From Listeria grandensis FSL F6-0971 (GTDB lineage Bacteria > Bacillota > Bacilli > Lactobacillales > Listeriaceae), in the NCBI RefSeq assembly GCF_000525835.1, contig NZ_AODD01000011.1:1-64000 (forward strand): DNA of 64,000 nt. The letters are read 5' to 3'. A program made the translations under genes and the position numbers. This document shows positions 37,780-46,866 of this stretch, one piece after another. The notes under the pieces are model-generated. The model did no database searches. It was not told the DNA's origin and was given only the letters and a program-made list of their open reading frames with translations. Each line of letters starts with the position of its first letter. Position 1 is the first letter of the stretch.

Positions 37780-37790
37780 AGTATACCATA
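37780..37790 (-). promoter_or_regulatory. extended -10 promoter of the Rhs operon
   Basis: On the minus strand TATGGTATACTGG contains TATACT (37785-37780) preceded by TGG, an extended -10 element, about 34 bases before the accessory gene start. No clear -35 box. Confidence 0.55.
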
Positions 37791-37920
37791 AAAACAGGAC
37801 GATTTTAGGAGCATCTGGAAATTGTCGGTTTTCCGTCACAATTTCGAGCGAAATTATGACTCATGCTAGCCTAACCAACTTCAAATATATACAACCGCAA
37901 AAAATGCACAACTCTCCGTC

Positions 37921-37951
37921 TTGGAATAAATAACCTCAACCATGCTATAAT
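37921..37951 (+). promoter_or_regulatory. promoter of the RloA-like ATPase gene
   Basis: TTGGAA (37921-37926) and a perfect TATAAT (37946-37951) with a 19-base spacer, 29 bases before the ATG. The -10 is convincing, the -35 less so. Confidence 0.6.
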
Positions 37952-37979
37952 AAAGCAAAATAACGAGGAGTTGAATCTC

Positions 37980-39317
37980 ATGTTTTCCGAAATAAGCCTC
38001 ACCAACTTTTTCTCATTTCAAGACAAAATCAGTTTATCGCTCGATCAACCTTACAGCACAGCCGAAACCTTCCAACAAAACACGCTTTATTCCTACTACG
38101 ATAACAATAAAAAAAGAAGCATCTTAAACGGTGCTATTATTTACGGCGCCAATGCTTCAGGTAAAACGAACCTGCTGTATGCCTTCACGTTCCTTCGCCA
38201 ACTCATAGCCAAAAGCCACACCTATACCGAAAAAGCAGATTTTCAAATAACGCCTAGCCCCTTCCAATTCTCCGCACGACAAAACAGAATCAGCACCTTT
38301 TCCATCTCCTTCATAGAAACAAATATCCAAGAAGGCCTAGACATCAAATACACCTATTCCCTCTCGATCGACGCCTACACATTTGAAATACAAGAAGAAT
38401 CCCTAACCTACCAAAAAATACTCAAAACAACATTATCCAAGCCAATCACCGTTTTCGGACGCCTAAAAGGACGAATTAACGAGAAAAACGCCCAAATAAA
38501 AACCATGTGCAACAAAATCGAACAAGAAAACATCACCTATAAATCCATACTCGCCATGCTGATCCATGACATCAACAAAGAATTTTTCGAAAAAGAAACT
38601 AGCACGACCGCCTATCAAGTTGTCGAATGCCTTGCCCATCAAGTGACAAAAGGCTTTTTAAGCGAACAATTAGAAGGCGATTCATTAGAAGCATTCGCCA
38701 AACAGATCGATCACGACAAGGCATTCAAAGAGCAAATACTAGCAACATTATACGATTTTGACTTTGCGATTCATGATTTTTCCGTCACCGATATGACCGA
38801 TAACTTAGTGGAATCCATCGAACAGGCGACTTTTTCCAATGAAGTAAAAGCGCAATTAATCGAAACCACCAAGAAGAACCGCCGCTTTGAAATTAACACC
38901 TCGCATATAGTTGATGATGTCAGTTATCCGCTGAGCGTCAGCATGGAATCCGATGGCACGAAGAAATTTTTAGAAAGTTCGATCCGCCTGTTTGATGCTT
39001 TGCAGAACGAGACCTTATTCCTAACCGACGAATTCGATAACAAATACCATACGAAAATCCAGGAAGGACTACTGAACAAATTCGTGCATCAAGACAACGA
39101 CAAAAAAGCCCAATTCATTATTGCCACACATAATCCGCTCCTGCTAAATCCCGATCGCTTTGCCAAAGAACAAGTCATTTTTGTCCAAAAAGATCGCAAT
39201 ACACAGGCGAGTGACGTGTTTAGCTTGGCGGAATTCCATGAAATAACCTATAACAACCACAATTGGATGAATCTATATTTAGACGGTCGTTTTGGAGCCG
39301 TTCCGGAGGTGTTTTAA
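37980..39317 (+). CDS. AAA-family ATPase, RloA/AbiLi-like defence protein
   Basis: A 445-residue ATPase of the AAA_15/OLD-like group. The start MFSEISLTNFFSFQDKISLS is typical of these proteins, Walker A is IYGANASGKTNLL, and the C-terminal half has the DEFDN Walker B (TLFLTDEFDNKYH) and a conserved His (FIIATHNPLLLN). I chose the ATG at 37980 because GAGGAG is nine bases upstream; a TTG at 37971 touches that site. An RloB-family gene starts right after the stop, so the pair matches RloA/RloB and the lactococcal abortive-infection system AbiL. Phage defence is inferred from these families. Confidence 0.83.
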   Translation: MFSEISLTNFFSFQDKISLSLDQPYSTAETFQQNTLYSYYDNNKKRSILNGAIIYGANASGKTNLLYAFTFLRQLIAKSHTYTEKADFQITPSPFQFSARQNRISTFSISFIETNIQEGLDIKYTYSLSIDAYTFEIQEESLTYQKILKTTLSKPITVFGRLKGRINEKNAQIKTMCNKIEQENITYKSILAMLIHDINKEFFEKETSTTAYQVVECLAHQVTKGFLSEQLEGDSLEAFAKQIDHDKAFKEQILATLYDFDFAIHDFSVTDMTDNLVESIEQATFSNEVKAQLIETTKKNRRFEINTSHIVDDVSYPLSVSMESDGTKKFLESSIRLFDALQNETLFLTDEFDNKYHTKIQEGLLNKFVHQDNDKKAQFIIATHNPLLLNPDRFAKEQVIFVQKDRNTQASDVFSLAEFHEITYNNHNWMNLYLDGRFGAVPEVF

Positions 39318-39973
39318 ATGAGCCGCGAAATTCGCAAAATCATCCACCTCTTCATCCCCGAAGACAGCGGTGGCATCAAACCAAACAGCTGCGAGGCCCA
39401 CTATTTCAAACTACTTTTCCAGCGCCGACTGAAAAATTATCAATTAAAAATCTACACACACGCCCAAGAAACCAAATTCAAAAAAGCGCTGAAATTCAGC
39501 GCCCATCCCGATGATAAATTTTTCATAGTAACCGATCTAGATTTCACAGAAGACCGTTCCAACCTCCGATACGTCAAGAAAAAAATTCGCAATCTCGCCG
39601 CCCTCGGAGAAAACGCCCAACTATTCGTCTCTGGCCGTAGCTTCGAAGTCTGGCTTTGCATGTATCACGGCGTCTACACCAAGCCTTCATCTCCCAAGCC
39701 ACCCTAAACAAAACCGTCGCCCGAGACTACACAAAAAAAGAGCGCTGGTACATCAAAGAACGCGGACGACTCTACAGCAATTTACGATCAGCCAGCGCCA
39801 ACGCAAAAAAATCCCGGCGCATCATCCTGTCCGGTGCCTCGCGCGACCAAAAACGCTATGTAACAGAACTCCCAAATTTCACCGACGAAGCCCTGCTCGA
39901 CTACTTTATTGCCCGCGAAACCTTCACGTATGTGGATTTGCTGGTGAAGGAATTGCAGAATTTGAGTCGATGA
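39318..39973 (+). pseudogene. RloB/AbiLii-like protein, frameshifted
   Basis: Two frames (39318-39707 and the frame reaching 39973) make one RloB-type product of about 218 residues after a single missing base is restored near 39670-39690. The N-terminal part has IHLFIPEDSGGIKPNS, a Toprim-like VTDLDFTEDR and SGRSFEVWLCMYH, which match RloB. The second part continues QAFISQATLNKTVARDYTKK to LVKELQNLSR. The first stop comes at codon 130, so the effector is probably lost unless the frameshift is an error. It is translated directly after the ATPase with no gap, as expected for a two-protein complex. Confidence 0.75.
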
Positions 39974-40027
39974 TAAGAAACCTTATAAAGTTAGATATAG
40001 CAATTGATTACTCGGTGACAAAAAAAA

Positions 40028-40063
40028 ACTCTTTCGCATAAAACTGCTCCTATGCGAAAGAGT
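40028..40063 (-). terminator. strong minus-strand terminator
   Basis: ACTCTTTCGCATA pairs perfectly with TATGCGAAAGAGT around a ten-base loop. On the minus strand the stem is followed by nine T residues. It ends transcription coming from the 40-41 kb genes and is convergent with the RloB gene. Confidence 0.88.
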
Positions 40064-40091
40064 CCACCAAAAGTGGTCAAATCTAATTTAT

Positions 40092-40330
40092 TTAGTAATC
40101 ATCTACTCGTAACCAAAAATCTTTTACTGATTCAGGATCCATTAATCTATTTATTTGATACTCTGAATCTAAAAAAAACATGCCAAGATACTCACGCAAC
40201 ATTTTATTAAAGATTTTGCTATTTCTGTAGGCTAAAGAAAGCATGGGCTATTCCATCCCAACATTTTACATAAAGCCTTAAACGCTCCAAAGTTAGATTT
40301 TTTAATTCCAACTTTAGGGGGTGCATGACA
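40092..40330 (-). pseudogene. short remnant of an unknown gene
   Basis: An ATG at 40244 opens a 50-residue frame (LAYRNSKIFNKMLREYLGMF then LMDPESVKDFWLRVDDY) ending at 40092. A second short frame upstream (VGIKKSNFGAFKALCKMLGW) seems to belong to the same protein out of frame. Both look like real coding sequence from a larger lost gene. The strong terminator follows. Not recognised. Confidence 0.4.
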
Positions 40331-40358
40331 GTCCCCATTTCACTGGACTTTAATTATA

Positions 40359-40932
40359 TCAAAAATGATAAACATTAAGCTTTTGAAATATCGGTTTACA
40401 GAGCCTAAATAACCCATAACCAATCATCCCACCACTCACATTCCATATCAAATCATCTATATCTACATATTTGAAAGCAGATTGGTAAAGAATATTTTGT
40501 AGCAGCTGCAATAATTCTATAGACATCGATAATGTAATAACTATCAAAAACATTCTTTTCCAACCAACTTTATATTTTGAGCAAAGTGGATACAAACAGC
40601 CTAAGGGTATAAACATAATAGCATTAGCCACTACTTGAAAAATCCCTTGGCTTACATCCATATCTCCACTATAAATATAGATTTCCCAAATAGTTGCAAA
40701 AGGGACAACATTAATACCGGATACACCTTCTCTAAGTGCACGTGTATCTTCAATCAACATGCTATTTGCCATAATTGGAAACATAGTATATCCAACAACA
40801 CCTGTTAAATAAATAAACATAAACGATTTAAAAACTATCTTCTCGATGGATTCTTTTTTCCTAATCCATTGAAATAAGAAAAAATAAATAAATAATGGGT
40901 GCAATAAGAAGTATATCTTTCGCAGTTAACAT
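40359..40932 (-). pseudogene. VanZ-like membrane protein, N-terminus frameshifted
   Basis: The long frame (40904-40359) has only a TTG start without ribosome site. An ATG at 40932 opens MLTAKDILLIAPIIYLFF and would join it if one base is removed from the six-A run at 40879-40884, giving a 190-residue protein. It has four or five membrane helices and VanZ-type motifs: GYTMFPI, NVVPFATIW, ANAIMFIPLGCLYPL, and the C-terminal VDIDDLIWNVSGGMIGY. VanZ-family proteins are linked to teicoplanin or lipoglycopeptide tolerance in some species; a cell-envelope role here is inferred. Confidence 0.78.
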
Positions 40933-40946
40933 AGCCTAAAACCACC

Positions 40947-41095
40947 TTATTTATTTTTAATAGTTCCTACACCTTTGGTAGTGTAATTAGTACTTATTTT
41001 CTCAGCTTTAATACAAAAATCAGATGAAGAACTACCCACATAATATTGATGTGTAGCTGTCACACTTGCTCCGCCCTTACCTTGCGTAGCCGAAC
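40947..41095 (-). pseudogene. 3' fragment of a putative secreted protein gene
   Basis: About 49 codons read GSATQGKGGASVTATHQYYV and end TTKGVGTIKNK with a stop at 40947-40949. The frame joins the end of the upstream gene without a start codon. The Gly/Ser/Thr-rich style suggests an exported protein. Truncated and probably silent. Confidence 0.4.
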
Positions 41096-41752
41096 CTATT
41101 TATTCTGCCGTTTATTAACTTCCATCGTAATAAACTCCGGCAAATAGTTAGGCGTACATCCTTTTGACACTACTTCATCCTTATACAGTCCCGTTTTCTC
41201 GCCTAATTTCATGCAGCGTGCGCGATTCGCTTCATCATAAACGCCTATCCAACCAGCCAGAAAATTCATCGCCCATTTTACTTCTGGCTCTTCCTGCATG
41301 ATAGTAGTTTCCAATGCCGATAGCAAGTCTTCCGTGTTATCCGGCGGTGTTTGTCCCGTCCATCTAAGCCGTGCTTGATAATACCAAAATGTTCGCCTTT
41401 GAAGAGCAGAAGAACTGTTCTCCCATGACTCCATCAACACGATTGTTCTCTTATCTTTGGCGAGCTGATTCGCCATTAACCAGTCCATTAAATTATTTCG
41501 CTCATCGAAAGGGTGCGTCTGCATAGCTTTATCTAGTTTATTTAAAATATCTTGCGTGAGAAGTTTTTTGTCCATAATTAAGATGGCTAATAATCTCGGC
41601 AAAAGGGCTTCACTTGACCAAAGTTCCATCGCTAGCTCATGATCTTTTTTTATGTCCTTCGCGATTTTTCGTAAATCACCTAGCTTTGTTTGATTGTCAA
41701 TCTGAGCTAAAATACTTTCTGCTTTTGAAGAGCGGTTTGTTTTACTATCCAT
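41096..41752 (-). CDS. DNA alkylation repair enzyme family protein (AlkD-like)
   Basis: A 218-residue all-helical HEAT-repeat protein. The C-terminal blocks VKWAMNFLAGWIGVYDEANR and TGLYKDEVVSKGCTPNYLPE are a well-kept signature of this AlkD-like group. AlkD itself is a DNA glycosylase for 3- and 7-alkylpurines, but this branch is untested as far as I know and the catalytic Asp/Trp set cannot be checked here. It lies 18 bases after an acetyltransferase gene, at the start of the conserved region. Confidence 0.78.
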   Translation of the reverse strand: MDSKTNRSSKAESILAQIDNQTKLGDLRKIAKDIKKDHELAMELWSSEALLPRLLAILIMDKKLLTQDILNKLDKAMQTHPFDERNNLMDWLMANQLAKDKRTIVLMESWENSSSALQRRTFWYYQARLRWTGQTPPDNTEDLLSALETTIMQEEPEVKWAMNFLAGWIGVYDEANRARCMKLGEKTGLYKDEVVSKGCTPNYLPEFITMEVNKRQNK

Positions 41753-41770
41753 TTTTATACAAATCCTCTA

Positions 41771-42268
41771 TCAGACAACATCAAAACTCGCTGGATAACG
41801 TACAACTCCTGATGGCATCTCTTTCCTGAGCGGATACACCATAAAATTCACATCTGGAACGTCAAACGGCGCCGTGATTTGGTAGTCTTTCGCTAGCTTA
41901 AAACCAAACCGCGGATAATATGTCTCATGTCCCAAAACACTGATACAGCGGTAATTCGTGTCTTTTGCCTTGGTGATCCCAGCTTCCATCAACTGTTTAC
42001 CAACACCGCGCGATTGCCATTCTGGTTTTACAGCAACTGGCGCAAGAACAAGGATAACCTCGTTGCCCACGAAACACTCACTTAGCAAACTAAAACCAAC
42101 CACTTCCTCACGAACTCGCGCAACAAGGGCAAGGTCCGGTAAATACTCTTTGGACGCCGTGATGGCATCTACTAAATCAGCCTCCGCGATCGTCGGAAAA
42201 CTGGCTTCTAAAACCTCACGAATGGCCTTTCTATCCTCTTTTTTCGCTACCTCTATCGTTACCGTCAT
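41771..42268 (-). CDS. GNAT family N-acetyltransferase (YhbS-like)
   Basis: A 165-residue GNAT protein. The acetyl-CoA-binding block VKPEWQSRGVGKQLMEAGIT carries the Q/R-x-x-G-x-G/A motif, followed by CISVLGHETYYPRFGFKLA, typical of YhbS-type members. The substrate is unknown. Its ATG lies two bases after the stop of the dehydrogenase gene, so the two are cotranscribed. Confidence 0.88.
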   Translation of the reverse strand: MTVTIEVAKKEDRKAIREVLEASFPTIAEADLVDAITASKEYLPDLALVARVREEVVGFSLLSECFVGNEVILVLAPVAVKPEWQSRGVGKQLMEAGITKAKDTNYRCISVLGHETYYPRFGFKLAKDYQITAPFDVPDVNFMVYPLRKEMPSGVVRYPASFDVV

Positions 42269-42270
42269 TT

Positions 42271-43374
42271 CTAGACCTCCGCTCGCGTTTTTACTATAAA
42301 TGCTTCTAGATCTTTGATCGCACCCAGAACCGTGTGTGCTGTTATTACGCCTGGCATCAAATGAATCGTCTCATCTGGTGCTGTCGCTCGCGTAGCGACT
42401 CGTCCCAGTGCAGAATCAGACAAATCAGACAATCCCATATCATGCAAACAAGTCGGCAACCCTAATTTTTCATAAAAAGGAATCAGGCTCGCGATCTCAT
42501 CACAGCGGCCTTCCATCATCAGTTGAACAAAAACACCATACGCGACCTTATTTCCATGCAATATATGATGTGTCGCGTCCAAAACCGTGAGTGCGTCATG
42601 AATGGAATGCGCACCTGAGGTCCGGCCATAATCGTCACCGAATCCACCGACCATACCGCCCACCATAATATTCGTCTCGACCACCTTCACGAACGCCTCA
42701 CTTAGCTTGCCATCACGCATCGAATCAAGCGCTTCCTCGCTAGCCGCAAGCAAGATATCCCGACAAAGTTTTGCCGTATAATGTGAAATCTCGATCTCCA
42801 CGGAACGTTCCGCAAGCTGTGAAATAATCACGTTCGCCTCATACCATTTCGCGAGTGTGTCACCAATTCCGGCAATCATCAGTTCGATTGGCGAGTCCAG
42901 AATCACCTCAGGATCAAGTAACACCAGTGCATTACTCCGCGCAAAAACATCATATTGCAACATCTCACCACGCGCGTCATACATCACGCTGAGTGGCGTC
43001 CAAGCAGCACATGTCGCCGCAAGCGTTGGCAAAATAACGACTGCAAGCGTCGCATGTGCCGCGATCGCCTTCACTAAATCCGCGACCTTCCCGCCACCAA
43101 CGCCGATAATCGCTTCAGCACCGACCGTCTTAGCAATCACCGATACCCGGTCACGCTCTTCAAAAGTACACGCCCCGCGATACGCCTCAAACGTCACATC
43201 CACACCCGTAAGCTCTGGGAAAAATCGTTTTGCTTTCACCCATGAAGCATCACCATGAACCACCAAAACACGACGGATCTGGCGACGCTCTAAATGCTCA
43301 CCTAACGCTTGCCAAGCCCCGATTTTGCATTCAAATTCTTGCGGCGCACCGCGAACAATCAAATTTTTCTCCAA
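42271..43374 (-). CDS. iron-containing alcohol dehydrogenase family protein (glycerol-dehydrogenase-like)
   Basis: A 367-residue NAD(P)-dependent dehydrogenase. The nucleotide-binding block is AEAIIGVGGGKVADLVKAIA with LPTLAATCAAWTPLSVMY. The metal-binding residues appear as the Asp in AGIGDTLAKWYE and the His residues in GAHSIHDALT and ATHHILHGNKVAYG, as in GldA. The substrate may be glycerol, a hydroxyketone or a hydroxycarboxylate. The gene is the first of a run with the acetyltransferase and AlkD-like genes and starts seven bases after virS. Confidence 0.87.
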   Translation of the reverse strand: MEKNLIVRGAPQEFECKIGAWQALGEHLERRQIRRVLVVHGDASWVKAKRFFPELTGVDVTFEAYRGACTFEERDRVSVIAKTVGAEAIIGVGGGKVADLVKAIAAHATLAVVILPTLAATCAAWTPLSVMYDARGEMLQYDVFARSNALVLLDPEVILDSPIELMIAGIGDTLAKWYEANVIISQLAERSVEIEISHYTAKLCRDILLAASEEALDSMRDGKLSEAFVKVVETNIMVGGMVGGFGDDYGRTSGAHSIHDALTVLDATHHILHGNKVAYGVFVQLMMEGRCDEIASLIPFYEKLGLPTCLHDMGLSDLSDSALGRVATRATAPDETIHLMPGVITAHTVLGAIKDLEAFIVKTRAEV

Positions 43375-43380
43375 AAGCCC

Positions 43381-44424
43381 TCAATCCTTTGCTATTAATA
43401 AGTAGTCTTCTTTTTGCTGGAAGGTCATCACGATCTCGGTGCCAACGCCATCCTCAGACGATATCTCAATCTTATGCCCCAACTTCCCAGACATTTGACG
43501 GGCTAAATAAAGTCCCATTCCGGTAGCTTTCTTCTCTGTTCGTCCAATCATACCCGTAAAGCCTTGCTCAAATACGCGCGGTAAATCCTCTTCCTTAATA
43601 CCGATACCATTATCTCGAATATGTAGCTCCGTTTTGCTACCAGACTCACTTATCTCGCACCAAATCTTGATTTCACCACCCGCATCGGTGTATTTCAGTG
43701 CATTCGTCATCACCTGATCCAAAATAAAACCAAGCCACTTGCTATCACTACGAACCTCGATCTTAATTTCTGCCAAATCAAGCTTCATTTTTTTCGAAAT
43801 AAAGAGCTTCGAATGGCGTTTCACACAGTCACGAATCACCGGGCCAAGCGCCAGTTCTTGAATGAAATAATCTTTTGCAAACGTGTCGAGACGCGAATAA
43901 TAAAGCGCCTGCATCACCAAGCGATCAATCGAATCAAGCTCAGCCTCCACCCCGCGATAAATCGTTGTCGGGTCATTCAAATCCGGATTATTAATCAACA
44001 TCTTGCTCGCCACAATTGGTGTCTTCACCTCATGCACCCAATACAAGATAAAATCATGATATTCCTGCTGCTTATCTCGCAATTTCGTGATTTCGCGTTG
44101 CTCCTCCAAGTGCTTTTTACGCATCAACTCATTGAAAAACGCCTGCTCACGTGTTCGTGGTTTTGGCAATAACTCGATAATATTCTCTTCAATCTCGCCC
44201 TCCACCAACTTCTGCATCGCGTTCCAATACGTCCGCTTGAATGAATAACCAAGCACCAAATACGCAATCAAAAAGAGTAGCATAAATACATACAAGTAAA
44301 TAATATTGCCCAATGTCAACTGACTATTCGGGTCTACCGCAAGCAAAATGCCAATAAAAAACATCACGACCACAAAAAACAACAAGAAAAATTTCTTATC
44401 GCGCACATAGCTCCACCAAGTCAT
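43381..44424 (-). CDS. virS: sensor histidine kinase VirS
   Basis: A 347-residue kinase of the BceS-like intramembrane-sensing type: two close membrane helices (FFLLFFVVVMFFIGILLAVD and IIYLYVFMLLFLIAYLVLGY) with almost no external loop, then the phosphoacceptor His in YWVHEVKTPIVASKM and the ATPase boxes MTNALKYTDAGGE, RDNGIGI and GMGLYLARQM. I chose the ATG at 44424 because GGAGG is six bases upstream and adeC ends two bases before it; a start at 44466 would overlap adeC. It phosphorylates VirR, encoded four genes upstream. In L. monocytogenes VirRS with VirAB controls dlt, mprF and resistance to nisin and defensins. Confidence 0.92.
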   Translation of the reverse strand: MTWWSYVRDKKFFLLFFVVVMFFIGILLAVDPNSQLTLGNIIYLYVFMLLFLIAYLVLGYSFKRTYWNAMQKLVEGEIEENIIELLPKPRTREQAFFNELMRKKHLEEQREITKLRDKQQEYHDFILYWVHEVKTPIVASKMLINNPDLNDPTTIYRGVEAELDSIDRLVMQALYYSRLDTFAKDYFIQELALGPVIRDCVKRHSKLFISKKMKLDLAEIKIEVRSDSKWLGFILDQVMTNALKYTDAGGEIKIWCEISESGSKTELHIRDNGIGIKEEDLPRVFEQGFTGMIGRTEKKATGMGLYLARQMSGKLGHKIEISSEDGVGTEIVMTFQQKEDYLLIAKD

Positions 44425-44425
44425 C

Positions 44426-46156
44426 TTACACCTCCACTTCGATAAATCCAAACGCATTAAAATCAAACAAACCTTGATCCGTCAATTTCAGGTTCGGAAT
44501 CACCGGCAATGTCAAAAAGGATAGCGTCAAAAATGGATCAAAACCTTGCTTCGTACTAACTCCACGGAAGGCATCATTGAGATGATCCAGCTGTTGCTGA
44601 ATGTCTTCATACGGCGCTTCACTCAAAAGGCCTGCGATCGGTAATGCCAGTTCGGACGCGACTTTGCCATTATTTACGACCGCGATACCGCCACCGATTT
44701 CTGTAATACGCGCGATGGCAAGCAAGATATCCTCATCCGATTCGCCGACAGCAACGATATTATGTGAATCATGCGCCACCGTCGTTGCAATTGCACCATG
44801 CTGGATACCAAAACCTTTCACAATCCCAACACCAACGCACCCCGTACCTTTATGCCGTTCAACGACAACCATCTTCAACTGATCGTTTTCTGTTGCGGAT
44901 TGAAATTCGCCATCTTGTACCGTCACCGACTCCACCAAATGTTCCGTAAACAGACTATTCGGCTGCATTCCGATAATGTTTGCCATGTTGCCCATCATTG
45001 CTAGCTTCAAATCTTCCCGCTTTAGCGAATGTCTGATCGCCGGTGATTCAAAAGAACCCACTGCTTTCTTAAACAGCGCCTCATCCCGCAAGCCATCCTC
45101 CACGACCACCTGTCCACGCTTCATTACTTTTGTAATCGTCACGGTTTCCAAATCACGTAAAAATAAAATATCGGCTTGATAACCCGCTGCAACAGCACCG
45201 ATATGCGATAACTTATGACACGTTGCCGCATTGATTGTTGCCATCTGAATCGCCATCACAGGATCAATATCATTCGCGATCGCAAGCCGCACATTGTAAT
45301 TAATCGATCCTTCCTCAAGCAAATCATCGATCAATTTATCATCCGTGCAAAAGCAAAAACGATGACTATTCTTCGGATTCACAGCAGGCAACGTATGAAT
45401 CATATCGCGCCCAACCGTTCCTTCACGAAGCATCACATACATACCAGCACGCAAACGATCCAACGCCTCAACCGCTGTCGTGCTCTCATGATCCGTCCGA
45501 ATCCCGACCGCCAAATAATTGTTCAAGTCCGCCTTGGAAAGTCCAGCGCCATGCCCATCAATCCGGCCACCGTGCTTCTCTGCATCCACAATCTTTTGCA
45601 AAATGTCGGATTGTCCGCTCGCAACGGACGGGAAATCCATCACTTCTGCGAGTCCAATCACTTTTTCATGTTGGTAAAGCGCACGCAAATCACTTGCTGT
45701 GAGTGTCGCACCATTATGTTCAAACGGTGTCGCAGGAACAGAAGAAGGTAGCATCACATACATGTCAAGTGGTGTTTTTGCCGCATCATCTAGCATAAAT
45801 TCGATCCCTTTTACGCCTGCCACATTCGCAATCTCATGAGGATCCGTTACAATCGTCGTCACGCCGTTTGGCAGCAATACGCGCGCAAACTCAGAAGGTG
45901 GAACCATCGCACTTTCGACGTGGACATGCGCATCGATAAAGCCCGGCACAATAAACTGCCTTCTTGCATCAATAATTTCCGCAGCCTCACTAAACTCACC
46001 AATGCCAACAATGTAACCACTCTTAATCGCGACGTCCCCCTCCATAATCTCACCAGAGAACACGTTCACAATCCGACCATTCTTAATAATCACATCTGCC
46101 GCAGCACGCAAATCACTTACTGCCACGCGTTCCTGTAACTGCTTCACCTTTCGCAT
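44426..46156 (-). CDS. adeC: adenine deaminase
   Basis: A 576-residue metal-dependent amidohydrolase that converts adenine to hypoxanthine and ammonia in purine salvage. The metal ligands appear in PGFIDAHVHVESAM, TTIVTDPHEIANV and HDSHNIVAVG, all typical of bacterial adenine deaminase. I chose the ATG at 46156 because GGAGG lies ten bases upstream; a TTG at 46180 would place the ribosome site inside the gene. Its position inside the vir locus is the same as in L. monocytogenes. Confidence 0.94.
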   Translation of the reverse strand: MRKVKQLQERVAVSDLRAAADVIIKNGRIVNVFSGEIMEGDVAIKSGYIVGIGEFSEAAEIIDARRQFIVPGFIDAHVHVESAMVPPSEFARVLLPNGVTTIVTDPHEIANVAGVKGIEFMLDDAAKTPLDMYVMLPSSVPATPFEHNGATLTASDLRALYQHEKVIGLAEVMDFPSVASGQSDILQKIVDAEKHGGRIDGHGAGLSKADLNNYLAVGIRTDHESTTAVEALDRLRAGMYVMLREGTVGRDMIHTLPAVNPKNSHRFCFCTDDKLIDDLLEEGSINYNVRLAIANDIDPVMAIQMATINAATCHKLSHIGAVAAGYQADILFLRDLETVTITKVMKRGQVVVEDGLRDEALFKKAVGSFESPAIRHSLKREDLKLAMMGNMANIIGMQPNSLFTEHLVESVTVQDGEFQSATENDQLKMVVVERHKGTGCVGVGIVKGFGIQHGAIATTVAHDSHNIVAVGESDEDILLAIARITEIGGGIAVVNNGKVASELALPIAGLLSEAPYEDIQQQLDHLNDAFRGVSTKQGFDPFLTLSFLTLPVIPNLKLTDQGLFDFNAFGFIEVEV

Positions 46157-46194
46157 CCACACCTTACCTCCTTCACGCAAAAATTAACTTTCAA

Positions 46195-46641
46195 TCACTG
46201 AAAACCTTCGTCCGCCAAGTAACCATCCGCCGCTTCACGCGTAGGAAAAATGGCCTCCAAATGATCATCTGAATAAATCGCCCACATCTTATTCTCATAG
46301 CGTAAAATGACAACCGTCCGGTACGCATCACGAAACGCTTCTTCGTAACCCTCTTCAAACTCGTCCCCATCCGTACTTAAAAATGCGATAGAACCAGATA
46401 CTAACTCTCTAATCTCACTTTCAGTCGCTTCACGAATATTCACAAAGCCATTCTTATCTGCCTCATCCAAATAAGGCGCATAAACAAACGCATTCCCATT
46501 CGGATGTAAATGATTCACAGCTATTCTTTTTTCACGTACACTTTCAGGGAAATGATAATTAATCCGTCCCATCGAAACGGGGTGCGCCGCGAGTTCTGTA
46601 TATTCATCGATAATTTTCTTCTTTTCTTCAAAGGAAAGCAT
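46195..46641 (-). CDS. conserved hypothetical protein of the vir locus
   Basis: A 148-residue acidic soluble protein beginning MLSFEEKKKIIDEYTEL, with a conserved-looking RINYHFPES and HLHPNGNAFVYAPYL block. No enzymatic motif seen. An in-frame ATG at 46665 adds eight residues and cannot be excluded, as neither start has a perfect ribosome site. It lies 38 bases before adeC and is probably cotranscribed with adeC and virS. I recall a hypothetical gene at this place in L. monocytogenes. Confidence 0.78.
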   Translation of the reverse strand: MLSFEEKKKIIDEYTELAAHPVSMGRINYHFPESVREKRIAVNHLHPNGNAFVYAPYLDEADKNGFVNIREATESEIRELVSGSIAFLSTDGDEFEEGYEEAFRDAYRTVVILRYENKMWAIYSDDHLEAIFPTREAADGYLADEGFQ

Positions 46642-46776
46642 TCCTTCGTCACATCCTTTTCTCATTTTGCTTCACTGCTCCATTATACACTAAAATCCCC
46701 CGCGAAAGGCGAAAAATAAAAACAACTACTCCTCATCGCTATTCGTTATTCTCATTATCAACCAGCAAAATGACAA

Positions 46777-46819
46777 AAAGAAATGACCATCCAACTTTGA
46801 CGAGTTAGGCCATTTCTTT
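46777..46819 (-). terminator. terminator after the epimerase gene
   Basis: AAAGAAATGACC pairs with GGCCATTTCTTT (one mismatch) around an unpaired 19-base loop, 48 bases past the stop, followed on the minus strand by CTTTTTGTC. It divides the vir locus into two transcription units. Confidence 0.68.
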
Positions 46820-46866
46820 TCATGTACTAATGCTTATGTCACCAATCGCAGTTGACGCATGACTGC

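Noticed and set aside
44425-44466. Longer VirS starting inside adeC
   Set aside because: The ATG at 44424 has GGAGG at the right distance and gives the normal intramembrane-sensing N-terminus.
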